Assembly (NCBI GenBank): GCA_035279785.1
Contig: DATEHC010000017.1
Span: 22,381-86,380, forward strand
Reading direction: 5' to 3'
DNA: 64,000 nt
Source of the DNA: 40CM-4-65-16 sp035279785
GTDB taxonomy: Bacteria; Chloroflexota; Dormibacteria; Dormibacterales; Dormibacteraceae
Below, piece by piece: positions 52,285-60,584 of this stretch. How positions within the stretch are numbered: the stretch's first letter is position 1; each line of letters begins with the position of its first letter. The translations under genes and the position numbers were made by a program. The notes under the pieces were generated by a model. It was not told where the DNA came from, ran no database searches, and saw only the letters and a program-made list of their open reading frames with translations.

Positions 52285-53120
52285 CTTGGCCGCGCCCCGA
52301 CGAGCGAGACCGATCGCGACGCGGCGCTGACGGCCGATTCCGCCGCCTCCACCGGCGCGGCGCCACGAAGCCAGGCCACGCAGAATGCGGCCGCGAAGGC
52401 GTCGCCGGCCCCGGTCGGGTCTACAGCGTGCGCCTCGGGCGCGGGAATCTCTCGGCCGAAGACGCTGCAACCGCGCGCGCCGCGCTTCAGCACCGGGACC
52501 TGGGCCAGGCTCTCGAGCGGAACCGCCAGGGTCTGCGCCTCCTTCTCGGTGGCGAACAGCACCTCGGGGGCGAGTCGCGCCAGCACGTAGGCCATTCGCG
52601 ACGGTCCGTAAGCGTGGAGCCCCGCCGCCGACGAGAGATCGACGGCCAGCATTCCTTTCTTCTCGCGGACGATCCGGATGGCGGCGCGGGTCGCGCCGGC
52701 AAGCGGCTCCCGGAACAGCGAGTAGGCCGGCACGTGCAGAAGTTGGGTGTCGCGGAACCACGACTCGTCGAGGTCTTGCGGGCTCAGCCCGACGCTGGCG
52801 CCCCGCTGCGTGGCCATGGTGCGCCCGCCATCGGGTCCGATGAGCACCGCGATGGAGCCGGTCGGTTCGGCCGCCCAGACGGCGCGAACCTCGACTCCGC
52901 GGGATTCGAGATCGGCAACCAGCCGTCTTCCCGTGTCGTCGTCTCCAACACGCGCGACCAGTCGTGCGGGCTCGCCCAGAGCCGCGGCCCAGGCGCAGAA
53001 GTTGGCGGCCTGGCCGCCGCCGCCCAGGGTGATGGTGGCCGGCGTGTCGTCGTCCGCGGCGAGGAATGTGTCGGTGACGATCGAGATGTCCAGGAGCAGG
53101 TCTCCGATCGACACGATCAC
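52281..53120 (-). CDS. psuK: PfkB-family kinase, probable pseudouridine kinase
   Basis: A 279-aa ribokinase-fold enzyme. LGGGGQAANFCAWAAALG is PfkB signature 1, RLVARVGDDDTGRRLV follows, and DPTGAGDAFAAAF is signature 2 with the catalytic Asp. Adjacent psuG strongly suggests pseudouridine 5'-phosphorylation, although ribokinase-type activity cannot be excluded by sequence alone. It starts at GTG 53120. The upstream 171 bp contain hairpins and no gene on this strand. Confidence 0.87.
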   Translation of the reverse strand: MIVSIGDLLLDISIVTDTFLAADDDTPATITLGGGGQAANFCAWAAALGEPARLVARVGDDDTGRRLVADLESRGVEVRAVWAAEPTGSIAVLIGPDGGRTMATQRGASVGLSPQDLDESWFRDTQLLHVPAYSLFREPLAGATRAAIRIVREKKGMLAVDLSSAAGLHAYGPSRMAYVLARLAPEVLFATEKEAQTLAVPLESLAQVPVLKRGARGCSVFGREIPAPEAHAVDPTGAGDAFAAAFCVAWLRGAAPVEAAESAVSAASRSVSLVGARPS

Positions 53121-53132
53121 GGGTCGAGGATA

Positions 53133-53295
53133 AGACCTGCGCCTACCTCAATTGCAGTAGCGGCAAATCATCCAGATGGGGCTGGCTTTCAGCGCTCGGC
53201 GGAGACCATGATTCGGGCTAAGCCGGGCCATGGGTCGCCCGGCGGGCTGCGGGGGTGTGAGCCATGCGCCTGATGCGCATGGCTTTCTCTTTTAG
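53133..53295 (+). ncRNA. Candidate terminated small RNA in the gene-free gap between psuK and the DapA-like gene
   Basis: The gap 53121-53291 lies between two minus-strand genes. Read on the plus strand it contains GCCGGGC/GCCCGGC (53222-53243) and then AGCCATGCGC-CTGAT-GCGCATGGCT (53260-53284) followed by TTCTCTTTT, a good intrinsic terminator with no plus-strand gene to serve. A short plus-strand RNA is one explanation. Otherwise the hairpin may stabilise the 3' end of the minus-strand mRNA. I cannot match it to a known RNA family. Confidence 0.3.
53260..53293 (+). terminator. Intrinsic terminator-like hairpin (plus-strand T-tract)
   Basis: A 10-bp perfect stem (AGCCATGCGC/GCGCATGGCT) closes on a 5-nt loop and is followed by nine bases containing seven T. 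On the minus strand no T-tract follows, so it works best for plus-strand transcription. Confidence 0.6.
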
Positions 53296-54191
53296 CGCCG
53301 CGATCGGGCCGGCGTAAGCAAACCCTGAGCGGTCAGCGCATCGCGCATGGCTCCCTCGAGGTGCTCGTCGAGCTTGCGCACGGGTGGTGCAGACCAGGGT
53401 TCGCAGACGCCGATCATCTGCAGCGCCGACTTGATCGCCAGCGGAAAAACTCCGGCCCGCACCGCGGAAACGACTTCGAACAGCCGGTCCTGAGCCTCGC
53501 GCGCCGCTTCCATGTCTCCCCGCCCGTACTCGTCGAAGATGCGCACGACCATCGCCGGCGCCACGTTGCCCGCGCCACAGATCGTGCCGGCGCCGCCCAT
53601 CGCAAGCGACGCGAGGAGCATCGTGTCGCTGCCCGTGAAGATGCGGAATGCAGGTAGGTCGCGCGTGGCGATGCAGACACCCTCGAAGTACTCGAAGTCC
53701 CGGCTCGAGTCCTTGATGCCCGCGATCGTGCCCTCGCGCGCGAGAGTCGCCACGGTGACGGGCTCGGCAACCACCTTTGTGAATTGCGGGATGTTGTAGA
53801 GCATCACCGGCAGGTCGGCCCGCTGGCGAAGCTCGCGATAGAACGCGAGCACGCCTGCCTGGTCGGTCGGGTAGTAGAACGGCGGCGCGACGAGCACGGC
53901 GTCCGCGCCCAGCTCCTTCGCCGCCTCGACCTCGTTGCGTGCCGCGGCGAGGTGGCTCTGGGCCACGCCGCAGATCACCGGGGCGCGTCCTCGGGCGGCC
54001 TCGACGACCGCGGACAGCACGGTGCGTCGCGCCGATTCGTCGAGGGACGCCGTCTCGCCGGTGGAGCCGAGCGCCAGCAGCCCGTGCACCCCGCCGCCGA
54101 TCACGTGGTCGATGAGGCGCTCGACCGCGGGTTCGTCCACGCGGCCGTCGCGTGTCATCGGCGTGACGAGCGCGACGAGCACGCCCCGCAT
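53292..54191 (-). CDS. DapA-family aldolase (dihydrodipicolinate synthase-like)
   Basis: A 299-aa TIM barrel of the class I DHDPS/N-acetylneuraminate lyase family. Features are VALVTPMTRDGRVD, LGSTGETASLDESAR, VMLYNIPQFT (conserved Tyr) and IAGIKDSSRDFEYFEG with the Schiff-base Lys. The position among catabolic and transport genes argues for a 2-keto-acid aldolase or dehydratase rather than lysine synthesis; this is inference. ATG 54191 was chosen; GTG 54209 would add six residues. It is followed by the gap holding the terminator-like hairpin. Confidence 0.87.
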   Translation of the reverse strand: MRGVLVALVTPMTRDGRVDEPAVERLIDHVIGGGVHGLLALGSTGETASLDESARRTVLSAVVEAARGRAPVICGVAQSHLAAARNEVEAAKELGADAVLVAPPFYYPTDQAGVLAFYRELRQRADLPVMLYNIPQFTKVVAEPVTVATLAREGTIAGIKDSSRDFEYFEGVCIATRDLPAFRIFTGSDTMLLASLAMGGAGTICGAGNVAPAMVVRIFDEYGRGDMEAAREAQDRLFEVVSAVRAGVFPLAIKSALQMIGVCEPWSAPPVRKLDEHLEGAMRDALTAQGLLTPARSRR

Positions 54192-54235
54192 TTGTTGCAG
54201 CTCGAACACTGCCGCCAGCCTAGCGCTTTCCTGTT

Positions 54236-55108
54236 TCAGTCCCGGCCCGCGGACACGATGCGGTTGCGGAGCTTGCCGATGCCCTCGACCTCGGTCTCCA
54301 TCACGTCGCCGGGCTTCAGGTACTCGGGCGGGGTGCGCGCGAACCCGACGCCGTCGGGCGTGCCCGTCGCGATGATTGTGCCGGGCAGCAGCGTCAGCCC
54401 GATCGACACCCACTCGATCACCGCGTCGACCGAGTAGATCATGTCGCGCGTGTTGCCGTCCTGCTTCACCACGCCGTTGACGTGCAGCTGCAGGCCGAGG
54501 CTCTGCGGATCGGCGATCTCGTCGGCCGTCACGATCCACGGACCCATCGGCGAGCTGCGGTCAAGGCTCTTGCCCTTGAAGTACTGGCCGCCCCAGCCGC
54601 TCTGGATGTCGCGCGCCGTCACGTCGTTGAAGACCGTGTAGCCGAACACGTGCCGGCGCGCTTCGGAGCGGTTGATGCTGGCGCCCTTGCGGCCGATGAT
54701 CACGCCGAGCTCGACCTCCCAGTCGATCTTGTCGCTCACGGCCGGATCGATCGCGATGTCGGCCATGGGCTCGGTCAGCGACGTGATCGCCTTGCTGAAG
54801 ACCGTCGGCGGGCTCGGCTCTCGACCTTCGACGGCAGCTGTCTCGGCAGCATGCTTCTGGTAGTTGCGGCCGATCGCGATCACATTGCCGCGTGGCAGCG
54901 GGATGGGGGAGAGCAGCTCGACCGAATCAAGCCGGCGAGCTTTCGCGCGACTCGACGACAATGCCGAGCGCGCCGCGGCAACGCCCGCATCACCGGCCTC
55001 GATCAGCGAGAGCATGTCGCCTGGCTCGTCGATCTCGACCAGCTCGTCACCGTCACGCATCACACCGACGCGTACATCGCCACCGGCTCGAAATGTGATC
55101 AACCTCAC
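54236..55108 (-). CDS. Fumarylacetoacetate hydrolase-family protein
   Basis: A 290-aa protein: GRNYQKHAAETAAVEGREPSPPTVFSKAITSL, DWEVELGVIIGRKG (metal ligands Glu), NDVTARDIQSGWGGQYFKGKSLDRSSPMGPW and GTIIATGTPDGVGFARTPPEYLKPGD. This is the FAH fold acting on 2-keto-enol acids by C-C cleavage, isomerisation or decarboxylation. It starts at GTG 55108 with AGGAGG 7 nt upstream and overlaps the livF stop (GTGA). The link to the transporter suggests it degrades the imported compound. Confidence 0.91.
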   Translation of the reverse strand: MRLITFRAGGDVRVGVMRDGDELVEIDEPGDMLSLIEAGDAGVAAARSALSSSRAKARRLDSVELLSPIPLPRGNVIAIGRNYQKHAAETAAVEGREPSPPTVFSKAITSLTEPMADIAIDPAVSDKIDWEVELGVIIGRKGASINRSEARRHVFGYTVFNDVTARDIQSGWGGQYFKGKSLDRSSPMGPWIVTADEIADPQSLGLQLHVNGVVKQDGNTRDMIYSVDAVIEWVSIGLTLLPGTIIATGTPDGVGFARTPPEYLKPGDVMETEVEGIGKLRNRIVSAGRD

Positions 55109-55914
55109 TGGTTTTCCTCCTCGTCTGATTGCGTCGCCGGTCTGGCGCGCACGGCGCCCAGGAACATCGCCTCGAAGTCGTCGCGGCGCTGAAGGTCCTC
55201 GGGGCGGCCCTCCAACCTGGTGGTCCCCGACACCAGCACGCTCGTCCAGCTCGCTATCTGAAGCGCAGCGCGCGCACGCTGCTCGACGAGCAGCACCGCC
55301 TTGCCCACTGCGGCCAGGGTGGTCACGTGCTCGCGCAAAAGGCTGTCCGCGAGCTTCGGGCTCAGGTTGGCGGTCGGCTCGTCGAGGATCAGGACCTTCG
55401 GGTCAAGCATCAGCACCCTCGCGATCGCGAGCATCTTCCGTTCGCCGCCGCTGAGCTTGTCGGCGCGCCGCTTGAGCATCGGCGGCAGGGCGGGGAAGAC
55501 TCCGCCGACCTGCTCGATGCGTTCCAGCACCTTCGCGCCGCTGAGCAGATAGCCGCCCATCTCGAGGTTCTCGCGCACGGTGAGCGACTCGAAGATGTCG
55601 TTCACCTGCGGCACGTAGCCGACACCGTGGCGCGCGAGCACTTCGGGCGGACGGTTGGTCACGTCCTGGTCGCCGAGCATCACGCGCCCCGAGGTGACCC
55701 GCAGGATTCCGACCAGGCTCTTCAGAAGCGTGCTCTTGCCGGCGCCGTTGGGGCCGATGACGGCGACGATCTCCGATGGACCTACCGAGATCGACACGTC
55801 GCGGATCACGGGCACGCCGCCGTATCCGGAGGTGACGCGCTCCGCGCTCAGGCTGGGCGCGGGCCGCTCGGCCGCCGGCGCCGGCTGTCTATCCAACAAG
55901 GTAAGCGTCGACAA
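55105..55914 (-). CDS. livF: Branched-chain-amino-acid-type ABC transporter ATPase (LivF)
   Basis: A 269-aa ATPase: Walker A IGPNGAGKSTLLKSLVG, Q-loop YVPQVNDIFESLTVRENLEMGG, signature LSGGERKMLAIARVLM, Walker B VLILDEPTANLSP and H-loop region LLVEQRARAAL, all LivF-like. The N-terminal 20 residues are extra; TTG 55914 and nearby TTG codons are alternatives, and the chosen start overlaps livG by 26 bp. It powers uptake with LivG. Confidence 0.9.
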   Translation of the reverse strand: MSTLTLLDRQPAPAAERPAPSLSAERVTSGYGGVPVIRDVSISVGPSEIVAVIGPNGAGKSTLLKSLVGILRVTSGRVMLGDQDVTNRPPEVLARHGVGYVPQVNDIFESLTVRENLEMGGYLLSGAKVLERIEQVGGVFPALPPMLKRRADKLSGGERKMLAIARVLMLDPKVLILDEPTANLSPKLADSLLREHVTTLAAVGKAVLLVEQRARAALQIASWTSVLVSGTTRLEGRPEDLQRRDDFEAMFLGAVRARPATQSDEEENQ

Positions 55915-56656
55915 TCTCTCGCTGCCGCCTCAAGCTGGCCATCGTGCCGCTGCCGATCAACTTTCCCTGCGCCATGACAAAAACCGAGTCGCACAGCGCT
56001 TCGACCAGGTGCAGCTCGTGCTCGACCATCAGGATCGTGAGCCCGTCCGCGCGCAGGGCCTGAAGGTAGTACTGGATCTCGCCGACGACGCGCGGGTGCA
56101 CGCCCGACATCGGCTCGTCCAGGAGCAGGCAGCGGGGATGGAGCATCAGCGCGCGCATGATCTCGATAAGGCGCTTCTGGCCGCCGCTCATCGTGCCGGC
56201 GTAGTCGGACTCCTTGGCGGTCATCCCGAAACGCGCAAGCAGGCCGCGTGCTTCGGCGACGAGCCGGTCTTCGTCGTCGCCCCAATACCTGCGCCCGAGC
56301 AGCGCGCCCCACAGCGAGTCGCCGCGATTCCGCGGCGCCGCGACGAGAAGGTTCTCGAGCACCGTGAGGCGGGCGAACTCCGAGGGCAGCTGAAAGGTGC
56401 GCACCAGGCCCATCCGTGCTCGGCGGTACGCGGGCACACGCGTGATGTCGACGCCCTCGAACGTGATGCGGCCGCTGCTCGCGGGCAGAGTCCCCGCGAG
56501 AACGGCCATGAACGTGGACTTGCCGGCGCCGTTGGGGCCGATGAGGCCGGTGATCCTGCCCCGCGGCACCTCGAGCGACACGCCGTCGACCGCGTGCATG
56601 CCCTCGAAGTGGCGGTGGACGTCCTTGGTGACGAGCATGGCGTTGCTCTCAGGCAT
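55889..56656 (-). CDS. livG: Branched-chain-amino-acid-type ABC transporter ATPase (LivG)
   Basis: A 255-aa ATPase: Walker A IGPNGAGKSTFMAVLAG, VRTFQLPSEFARLTVLENLLVA (LivG Q-loop), signature MSGGQKRLIEIMRALM, Walker B CLLLDEPMSGVHP and H-loop MVEHELHLVEAL. It works with LivF and the two permeases. The start overlaps the end of the LivM gene by 8 bp. Confidence 0.92.
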   Translation of the reverse strand: MPESNAMLVTKDVHRHFEGMHAVDGVSLEVPRGRITGLIGPNGAGKSTFMAVLAGTLPASSGRITFEGVDITRVPAYRRARMGLVRTFQLPSEFARLTVLENLLVAAPRNRGDSLWGALLGRRYWGDDEDRLVAEARGLLARFGMTAKESDYAGTMSGGQKRLIEIMRALMLHPRCLLLDEPMSGVHPRVVGEIQYYLQALRADGLTILMVEHELHLVEALCDSVFVMAQGKLIGSGTMASLRRQREIVDAYLVG

Positions 56657-57617
56657 CGGGCGCGCCCTCGTAAACGCGTCGCGGCTCGGGCCGCACGCCC
56701 TCGGGCCGGAACCACAGAAAGCCGAGGATGAAGAGCCCGATGAAGACCCACTCGAGCGCCGGGATCAGGTTCGGAGGACCGATGTTCATGCGGGTGAGGA
56801 GGCGCGTCACCTCCTCGAACCCGACGGGCACGAGCAATGCGCCGAGAATCGCGCCCACGTTGTTGCCTCGGCCGCCGACGATGACGGCCGCGAAAAGGAT
56901 GATCGTCTCCGGGTAGAGCCAGGTCGATGGCGCCCACACCTGCAGGAAGCCGACGAGGATGGCGCCCGACAGGCCCGCGATCGCCCCGCCGACGATGAAG
57001 ACGGTGATCTTCATCGCGACCGGGTTCTTGCCAAGCGCGGTCGCTGCCAGCTCGTGGTCGCGCATCGCGCGCAGCGAACGGCCGAAGGGAGAGTTGACGA
57101 TGCGGGCGGCGAGGAACCAGACGATCGCCACGCACACCGCCGTCAGAAATATGTAGAGGTACTGATAGCTGTCCGCGCCGGTGTCGAGCTGGTCCTGCAG
57201 CGGCTGGGGAACGAGGGCGAGTCCCGCGGCGCCGTTGAGCCACGGCCTGGCGTTGTTGATCACCGTGTTGGCGATGATCGAGGTCACCAGCAGCGCGATC
57301 GCCTGATAGTCGGCGCGAAGCTTGCGAAGGACGACGAGCCCCACTGGAATGGCGAGCAGCGCCCCCGCGATCGCGCCGCCGATCCAGGGAAACGGGAACG
57401 GCAGCTGATAGCCGCCGACGTAGATCTGGAAGCTGTAGTCGGGGTTGGTGTCCGGCGGCATCGAGAGGATCGCGGCCGCGTAGGCGCCGGCGGCCTGGAA
57501 GATGATGAAGCTGAAGTTCACGATCCCCGAGACGCCGAACTGCAGGTTCAGCGCGAGGCACGCGATGATGTCGACGCCCGCGAAGATCAAGAGGTTGGCC
57601 GCGTAGTAGGTGTTCAT
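56649..57617 (-). CDS. livM: Branched-chain-amino-acid-type ABC transporter permease (LivM)
   Basis: A 322-aa membrane protein with about nine helices. LALNLQFGVSGIVNFSFIIFQAAGAY is the LivM N-terminal signature, FGRSLRAMRDHELAATALGKNP the cytoplasmic coupling loop and VGGRGNNVGAILGALLV the conserved C-terminal segment. The loop around 70-95 (NPDYSFQIYVGGYQLPFPFPW) is longer than usual. The ATG overlaps the livH stop. Confidence 0.92.
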   Translation of the reverse strand: MNTYYAANLLIFAGVDIIACLALNLQFGVSGIVNFSFIIFQAAGAYAAAILSMPPDTNPDYSFQIYVGGYQLPFPFPWIGGAIAGALLAIPVGLVVLRKLRADYQAIALLVTSIIANTVINNARPWLNGAAGLALVPQPLQDQLDTGADSYQYLYIFLTAVCVAIVWFLAARIVNSPFGRSLRAMRDHELAATALGKNPVAMKITVFIVGGAIAGLSGAILVGFLQVWAPSTWLYPETIILFAAVIVGGRGNNVGAILGALLVPVGFEEVTRLLTRMNIGPPNLIPALEWVFIGLFILGFLWFRPEGVRPEPRRVYEGAPDA

Positions 57618-58498
57618 CCGGCGGCCGCGAGCGCTCCGCGCTTGGCCAGCAGGCCCTGCGGGCGCAGGACCATCACGAGCACCAGGATGGCGAAGGCGAC
57701 GACCTGTTTGTAGTCGGGCGACCACGCGGCCGCGCTCAGCTCGGTGACGATGCCGATCACGACCGCGCCGAGCATCGCCCCGTAAGGCTGACCCGCTCCA
57801 CCGAGGACGGCGGCAGCCAGCGCGGTGATCAAGAATCCCGCGCCGCTCGCGATCGTGAACGAGTCCGAGTCCAGCGCCGCGACGACGCCGGCGAGCCCGC
57901 ACAGCGCTCCGGTGATGAGCCACACCACGTCGATCACGCGCTGGGTCGGAATCCCAGAGCTTCTTGCCAGCGTCGGGTTGGAGGCGGTCGCGCGCATCGC
58001 CTTGCCGAGCCGCGTGTAGCGCAGCAGCGCGTGGATGCCGAGCATCACCGCGATGGCGAGAAAGATGATCGCGATCTGGTTGACGGTCAGCGCGATCGAT
58101 CCGAAGCGCAGCAGCGAGCTGAAGCGCTCGCGGTAAGACACGCTGAAGTAGTCGACGATCGGCAGCAGAAGGTTGGAGATCATCAGCGACACGGCGAGCG
58201 AGACGATGACCATGCCGAGCAGTCCCGTGCCCCGGCGCTGGAACGGAGCGTAGATGAAGCGATTGATCAGGAAAGAGAACACGGCGCCGAACAGCGCTCC
58301 GCCGATCGTGGCAATCCAGATGGACACGCCTGCGCGGTCGATGTAGTACGCGACGTAGGCGGATGCGATCATCACCTCGCCGTACGCGAGGTTGATCATG
58401 TTCGTGATCCCGAACTGCATTGTGAAGCCGACCGCGGCGATGGCGATCACGGACGCGCTCACCAGGCCGAAGCCGAACGCCGCGACGTACAGGCTCAC
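57614..58498 (-). CDS. livH: Branched-chain-amino-acid-type ABC transporter permease (LivH)
   Basis: A 294-aa membrane protein with about eight helices. AVGFTMQFGITNMINLAYGEVMIASAYVAYYI is the LivH signature. LRYTRLGKAMRATASNPTLARSSGIPTQRVID is the coupling loop, and LGGAGQPYGAMLGAVVIGIVTE closes the motif set. It pairs with LivM. It lies 30 bp downstream of the binding-protein gene. Confidence 0.93.
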   Translation of the reverse strand: MSLYVAAFGFGLVSASVIAIAAVGFTMQFGITNMINLAYGEVMIASAYVAYYIDRAGVSIWIATIGGALFGAVFSFLINRFIYAPFQRRGTGLLGMVIVSLAVSLMISNLLLPIVDYFSVSYRERFSSLLRFGSIALTVNQIAIIFLAIAVMLGIHALLRYTRLGKAMRATASNPTLARSSGIPTQRVIDVVWLITGALCGLAGVVAALDSDSFTIASGAGFLITALAAAVLGGAGQPYGAMLGAVVIGIVTELSAAAWSPDYKQVVAFAILVLVMVLRPQGLLAKRGALAAAG

Positions 58499-58528
58499 GG
58501 CGTCACCCCTTGATACCGCTCCGGTCCC

Positions 58529-59848
58529 TTAGATTCCTCCAGCGTCGCTGAGCGCTTTGGTCTGGTCCGGGGTGAGCTGCGCGACCTGGACCTCGTTCCC
58601 CTGGGCGTCGTACTTGACCAGGATGTAGCCCGACTGCGAGTTGTTGTACTGGTCGAAGTTGTTCTCCCCTGCCGCGCCCACGTACCGGATCGACTTGCCC
58701 GCCTTCAGCGCGTCAAGCCCTTCCTTGTAAGTGTGGACGACGGTGGCGCCCGACGTGCCGTTCGCGATCTCCTTGATCTTCGGGTTGTAGACCGTCGCGT
58801 CGTGGCTGTTGGTGGCGACCATCGCCAGCGCGGCCATGATGATGCCGTCGTACAGGTGGAGCGTCGAGCCGCGCTGGTTGTACTTGGGCGCGTTGGCGAA
58901 CGTCGACGCGGCGATCTTCAGGTTGTTCTGGAACTCGTCGTAGGCCGTGCCCGAGAACGTGTAGCCGAGATCGACGCCGCGGTAGTTGGCCACGAGGTCG
59001 TCGACGCCGATCGTGCTCGTCACGTCCTTGAACCACTGCGGGTCGATGGTGGCCGACGTGCCGACGAACGGAATCGTCTTCGTGCCGTTCAGCTCCTTGA
59101 CCTCGCCGAGGTACGTTCCGGCGGAGCCCAGCGCCTCGGTGAAGATGACGTCGGGCTTGAACTGCAGCATCGCCGTCACCTCGGTCCTGAAGGACGACGC
59201 GCCGAGGTGGATGGGGAAGTTCTGCACCGTTTTGCCGAAATGCTTGAGCGCGTTGGTCGCGGGCTCGACGAACGACTGCGAGCCGATGTCGTCACCGAAG
59301 ACGAGGGCGACCTTGTTCCACGCCGGGTGGTTCGGGCCGTACTGGACCCACCCCACCATCGCGTACGCGTCGAAGATGTCCGCCGGCACCAGGCGGTGGA
59401 AGTACTGGAGCTTCGTCTTGTTGAACTCGCTCTGGCCGGTCATGCAGAACATCGGAACGTGGGCCTTGTCGACGATGGGTGCGACCGCCGACGCCTCGTC
59501 CGACGTGCAGCCGACGACCGCCAGCAGGTTGGAGTTGCTGGCGATCATCTGATTGGCGGCCGGCGCCGCGTCCGCGGGCTCACCGCGCGTGTCGAACTGC
59601 TGGCACTTGACCTGGCGTCCGCCGACGCCGCCGTTGTTGTTGATCTCCGGCGCCGCGGCGAGGCAGGCCGCGTAATAAGCCGGGCCGAGGTTGGCGTCGG
59701 CGCCGCTGAACGGCGCCAATACACCCACCAGCAAGTCCCCCGAGCCAAGCCCTCCTCCCGAAGAGCTGGAGCCTCCACCACACGCCGCCAGGACCAGGGC
59801 TGCCAGAAGGGTTGCCGTCGCGCCCATACGTGGCTGGAACATCTTCAC
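58529..59848 (-). CDS. Periplasmic-binding lipoprotein of the Liv-type transporter
   Basis: A 439-aa protein with a lipoprotein signal (ATLLAALVLAACGGGSSSSGGG; lipobox LAAC) and a type I periplasmic binding fold. GVLAPFSGADANLGPAYYAACLAAAPEINNNGGVGGRQV, AVVGCTSDEASAVAPIVDKAHVPMFCMTGQ and VALVFGDDIGSQSFVEPATNAL are typical of LivJ/amide-type receptors. Being lipid-anchored suits a Gram-positive or monoderm-like envelope. GTG 59848 is preferred because GGAGG lies 7 nt before it; ATG 59842 is an alternative. It is divergent from the GntR gene. Confidence 0.92.
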   Translation of the reverse strand: MKMFQPRMGATATLLAALVLAACGGGSSSSGGGLGSGDLLVGVLAPFSGADANLGPAYYAACLAAAPEINNNGGVGGRQVKCQQFDTRGEPADAAPAANQMIASNSNLLAVVGCTSDEASAVAPIVDKAHVPMFCMTGQSEFNKTKLQYFHRLVPADIFDAYAMVGWVQYGPNHPAWNKVALVFGDDIGSQSFVEPATNALKHFGKTVQNFPIHLGASSFRTEVTAMLQFKPDVIFTEALGSAGTYLGEVKELNGTKTIPFVGTSATIDPQWFKDVTSTIGVDDLVANYRGVDLGYTFSGTAYDEFQNNLKIAASTFANAPKYNQRGSTLHLYDGIIMAALAMVATNSHDATVYNPKIKEIANGTSGATVVHTYKEGLDALKAGKSIRYVGAAGENNFDQYNNSQSGYILVKYDAQGNEVQVAQLTPDQTKALSDAGGI

Positions 59849-59883
59849 CGCACGTCCTCCCCCGGAAAAAACGTCTACGGAAT

Positions 59884-59905
59884 TGTCGACATTATTGAGG
59901 ATAAT
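59884..59905. promoter_or_regulatory. Likely GntR operator in the divergent region
   Basis: TGTCGACA (59884-59891) is a perfect palindrome. It is followed by ATTAT-TGAGG-ATAAT (59891-59905), a second inverted repeat. Both lie in the AT-rich 73-bp gap between the binding-protein gene and the GntR gene, 17 bp before the GntR start. Confidence 0.6.
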
Positions 59906-59921
59906 CTCTTGAACGGCAACC

Positions 59922-60584
59922 ATGAGGCCGCGCAAGGACCCGTACCACCAGCTTCGCGAGTCGATCGTGAGCGGCCAGTTTCATCCCAACGAGAGGCTGG
60001 TCGAAGCGAACATCGCCCAGCGGATCGGCGCGGGTCGGACCGCAGTGCGCTCCGCACTCGTGCGCCTTGACCAGGAGGGCCTGGTCAAGCTCGAGCACAA
60101 CCGCGGCGCACGCGTGCGCTTGATCAGCGACCGCGAGGCCCTCGAGATCGAGGAGGTCCGCGCCGCGCTCGAAGGGATGCTTGCACGTCGGGCGGCCGAG
60201 CGCATCAAGCCCGACGGGCTGCGCGCGCTGCGCCAGGTGATGGTGCAGATGCGCGGCCGCGTAGAAGCCGGCGACTCGATCGGATACTCGGAGCTGAACG
60301 CCACCTTTCACCAGCTCATCTGGACGGCGGCCGATCACCCGACCGCAAGCAACCTCGTGGCGAGCTTGAAGTCGCAGGGGATCCGATTCCAGTACCAGAC
60401 GGCGCTGAGGCCGGGACGCGCGCAGCGCTCGCTGCGCGAGCACGATGCGATCTTCGCGGCCCTGAAGGCGCACGACGGGGACGAGGCCGAGGCGGCGATG
60501 CGCGGCCACCTGGCGGAGGTGCTCGACACCCTCAAGTGGGCGATCGAGACGCAGCACCGCACGGCGCGCTGGCTGCCCGGTTAG
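59922..60584 (+). CDS. GntR-family regulator, FadR/FCD subfamily
   Basis: A 220-aa protein. The winged helix (YHQLRESIVSGQFHPNERLVEANIAQRIGAGRTAVRSALVRLDQEGLVKLEHNRGARVRLIS) is followed by an FCD ligand domain with the metal/acid-binding pattern (EEVRAALEGMLARRAAE, NATFHQLIWTAADHP, REHDAIFAALKAHDGDEAEAAMRGHL). It should bind an organic acid and repress the divergent transporter operon. Its stop overlaps the stop of the convergent ketopantoate reductase gene. Confidence 0.93.
   Translation: MRPRKDPYHQLRESIVSGQFHPNERLVEANIAQRIGAGRTAVRSALVRLDQEGLVKLEHNRGARVRLISDREALEIEEVRAALEGMLARRAAERIKPDGLRALRQVMVQMRGRVEAGDSIGYSELNATFHQLIWTAADHPTASNLVASLKSQGIRFQYQTALRPGRAQRSLREHDAIFAALKAHDGDEAEAAMRGHLAEVLDTLKWAIETQHRTARWLPG

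Noticed and set aside
55129..57713. Long plus-strand frames opposite the Liv transporter genes
   Set aside because: All are antisense shadows of livF, livG and livM; composition is typical of high-GC mirror frames.
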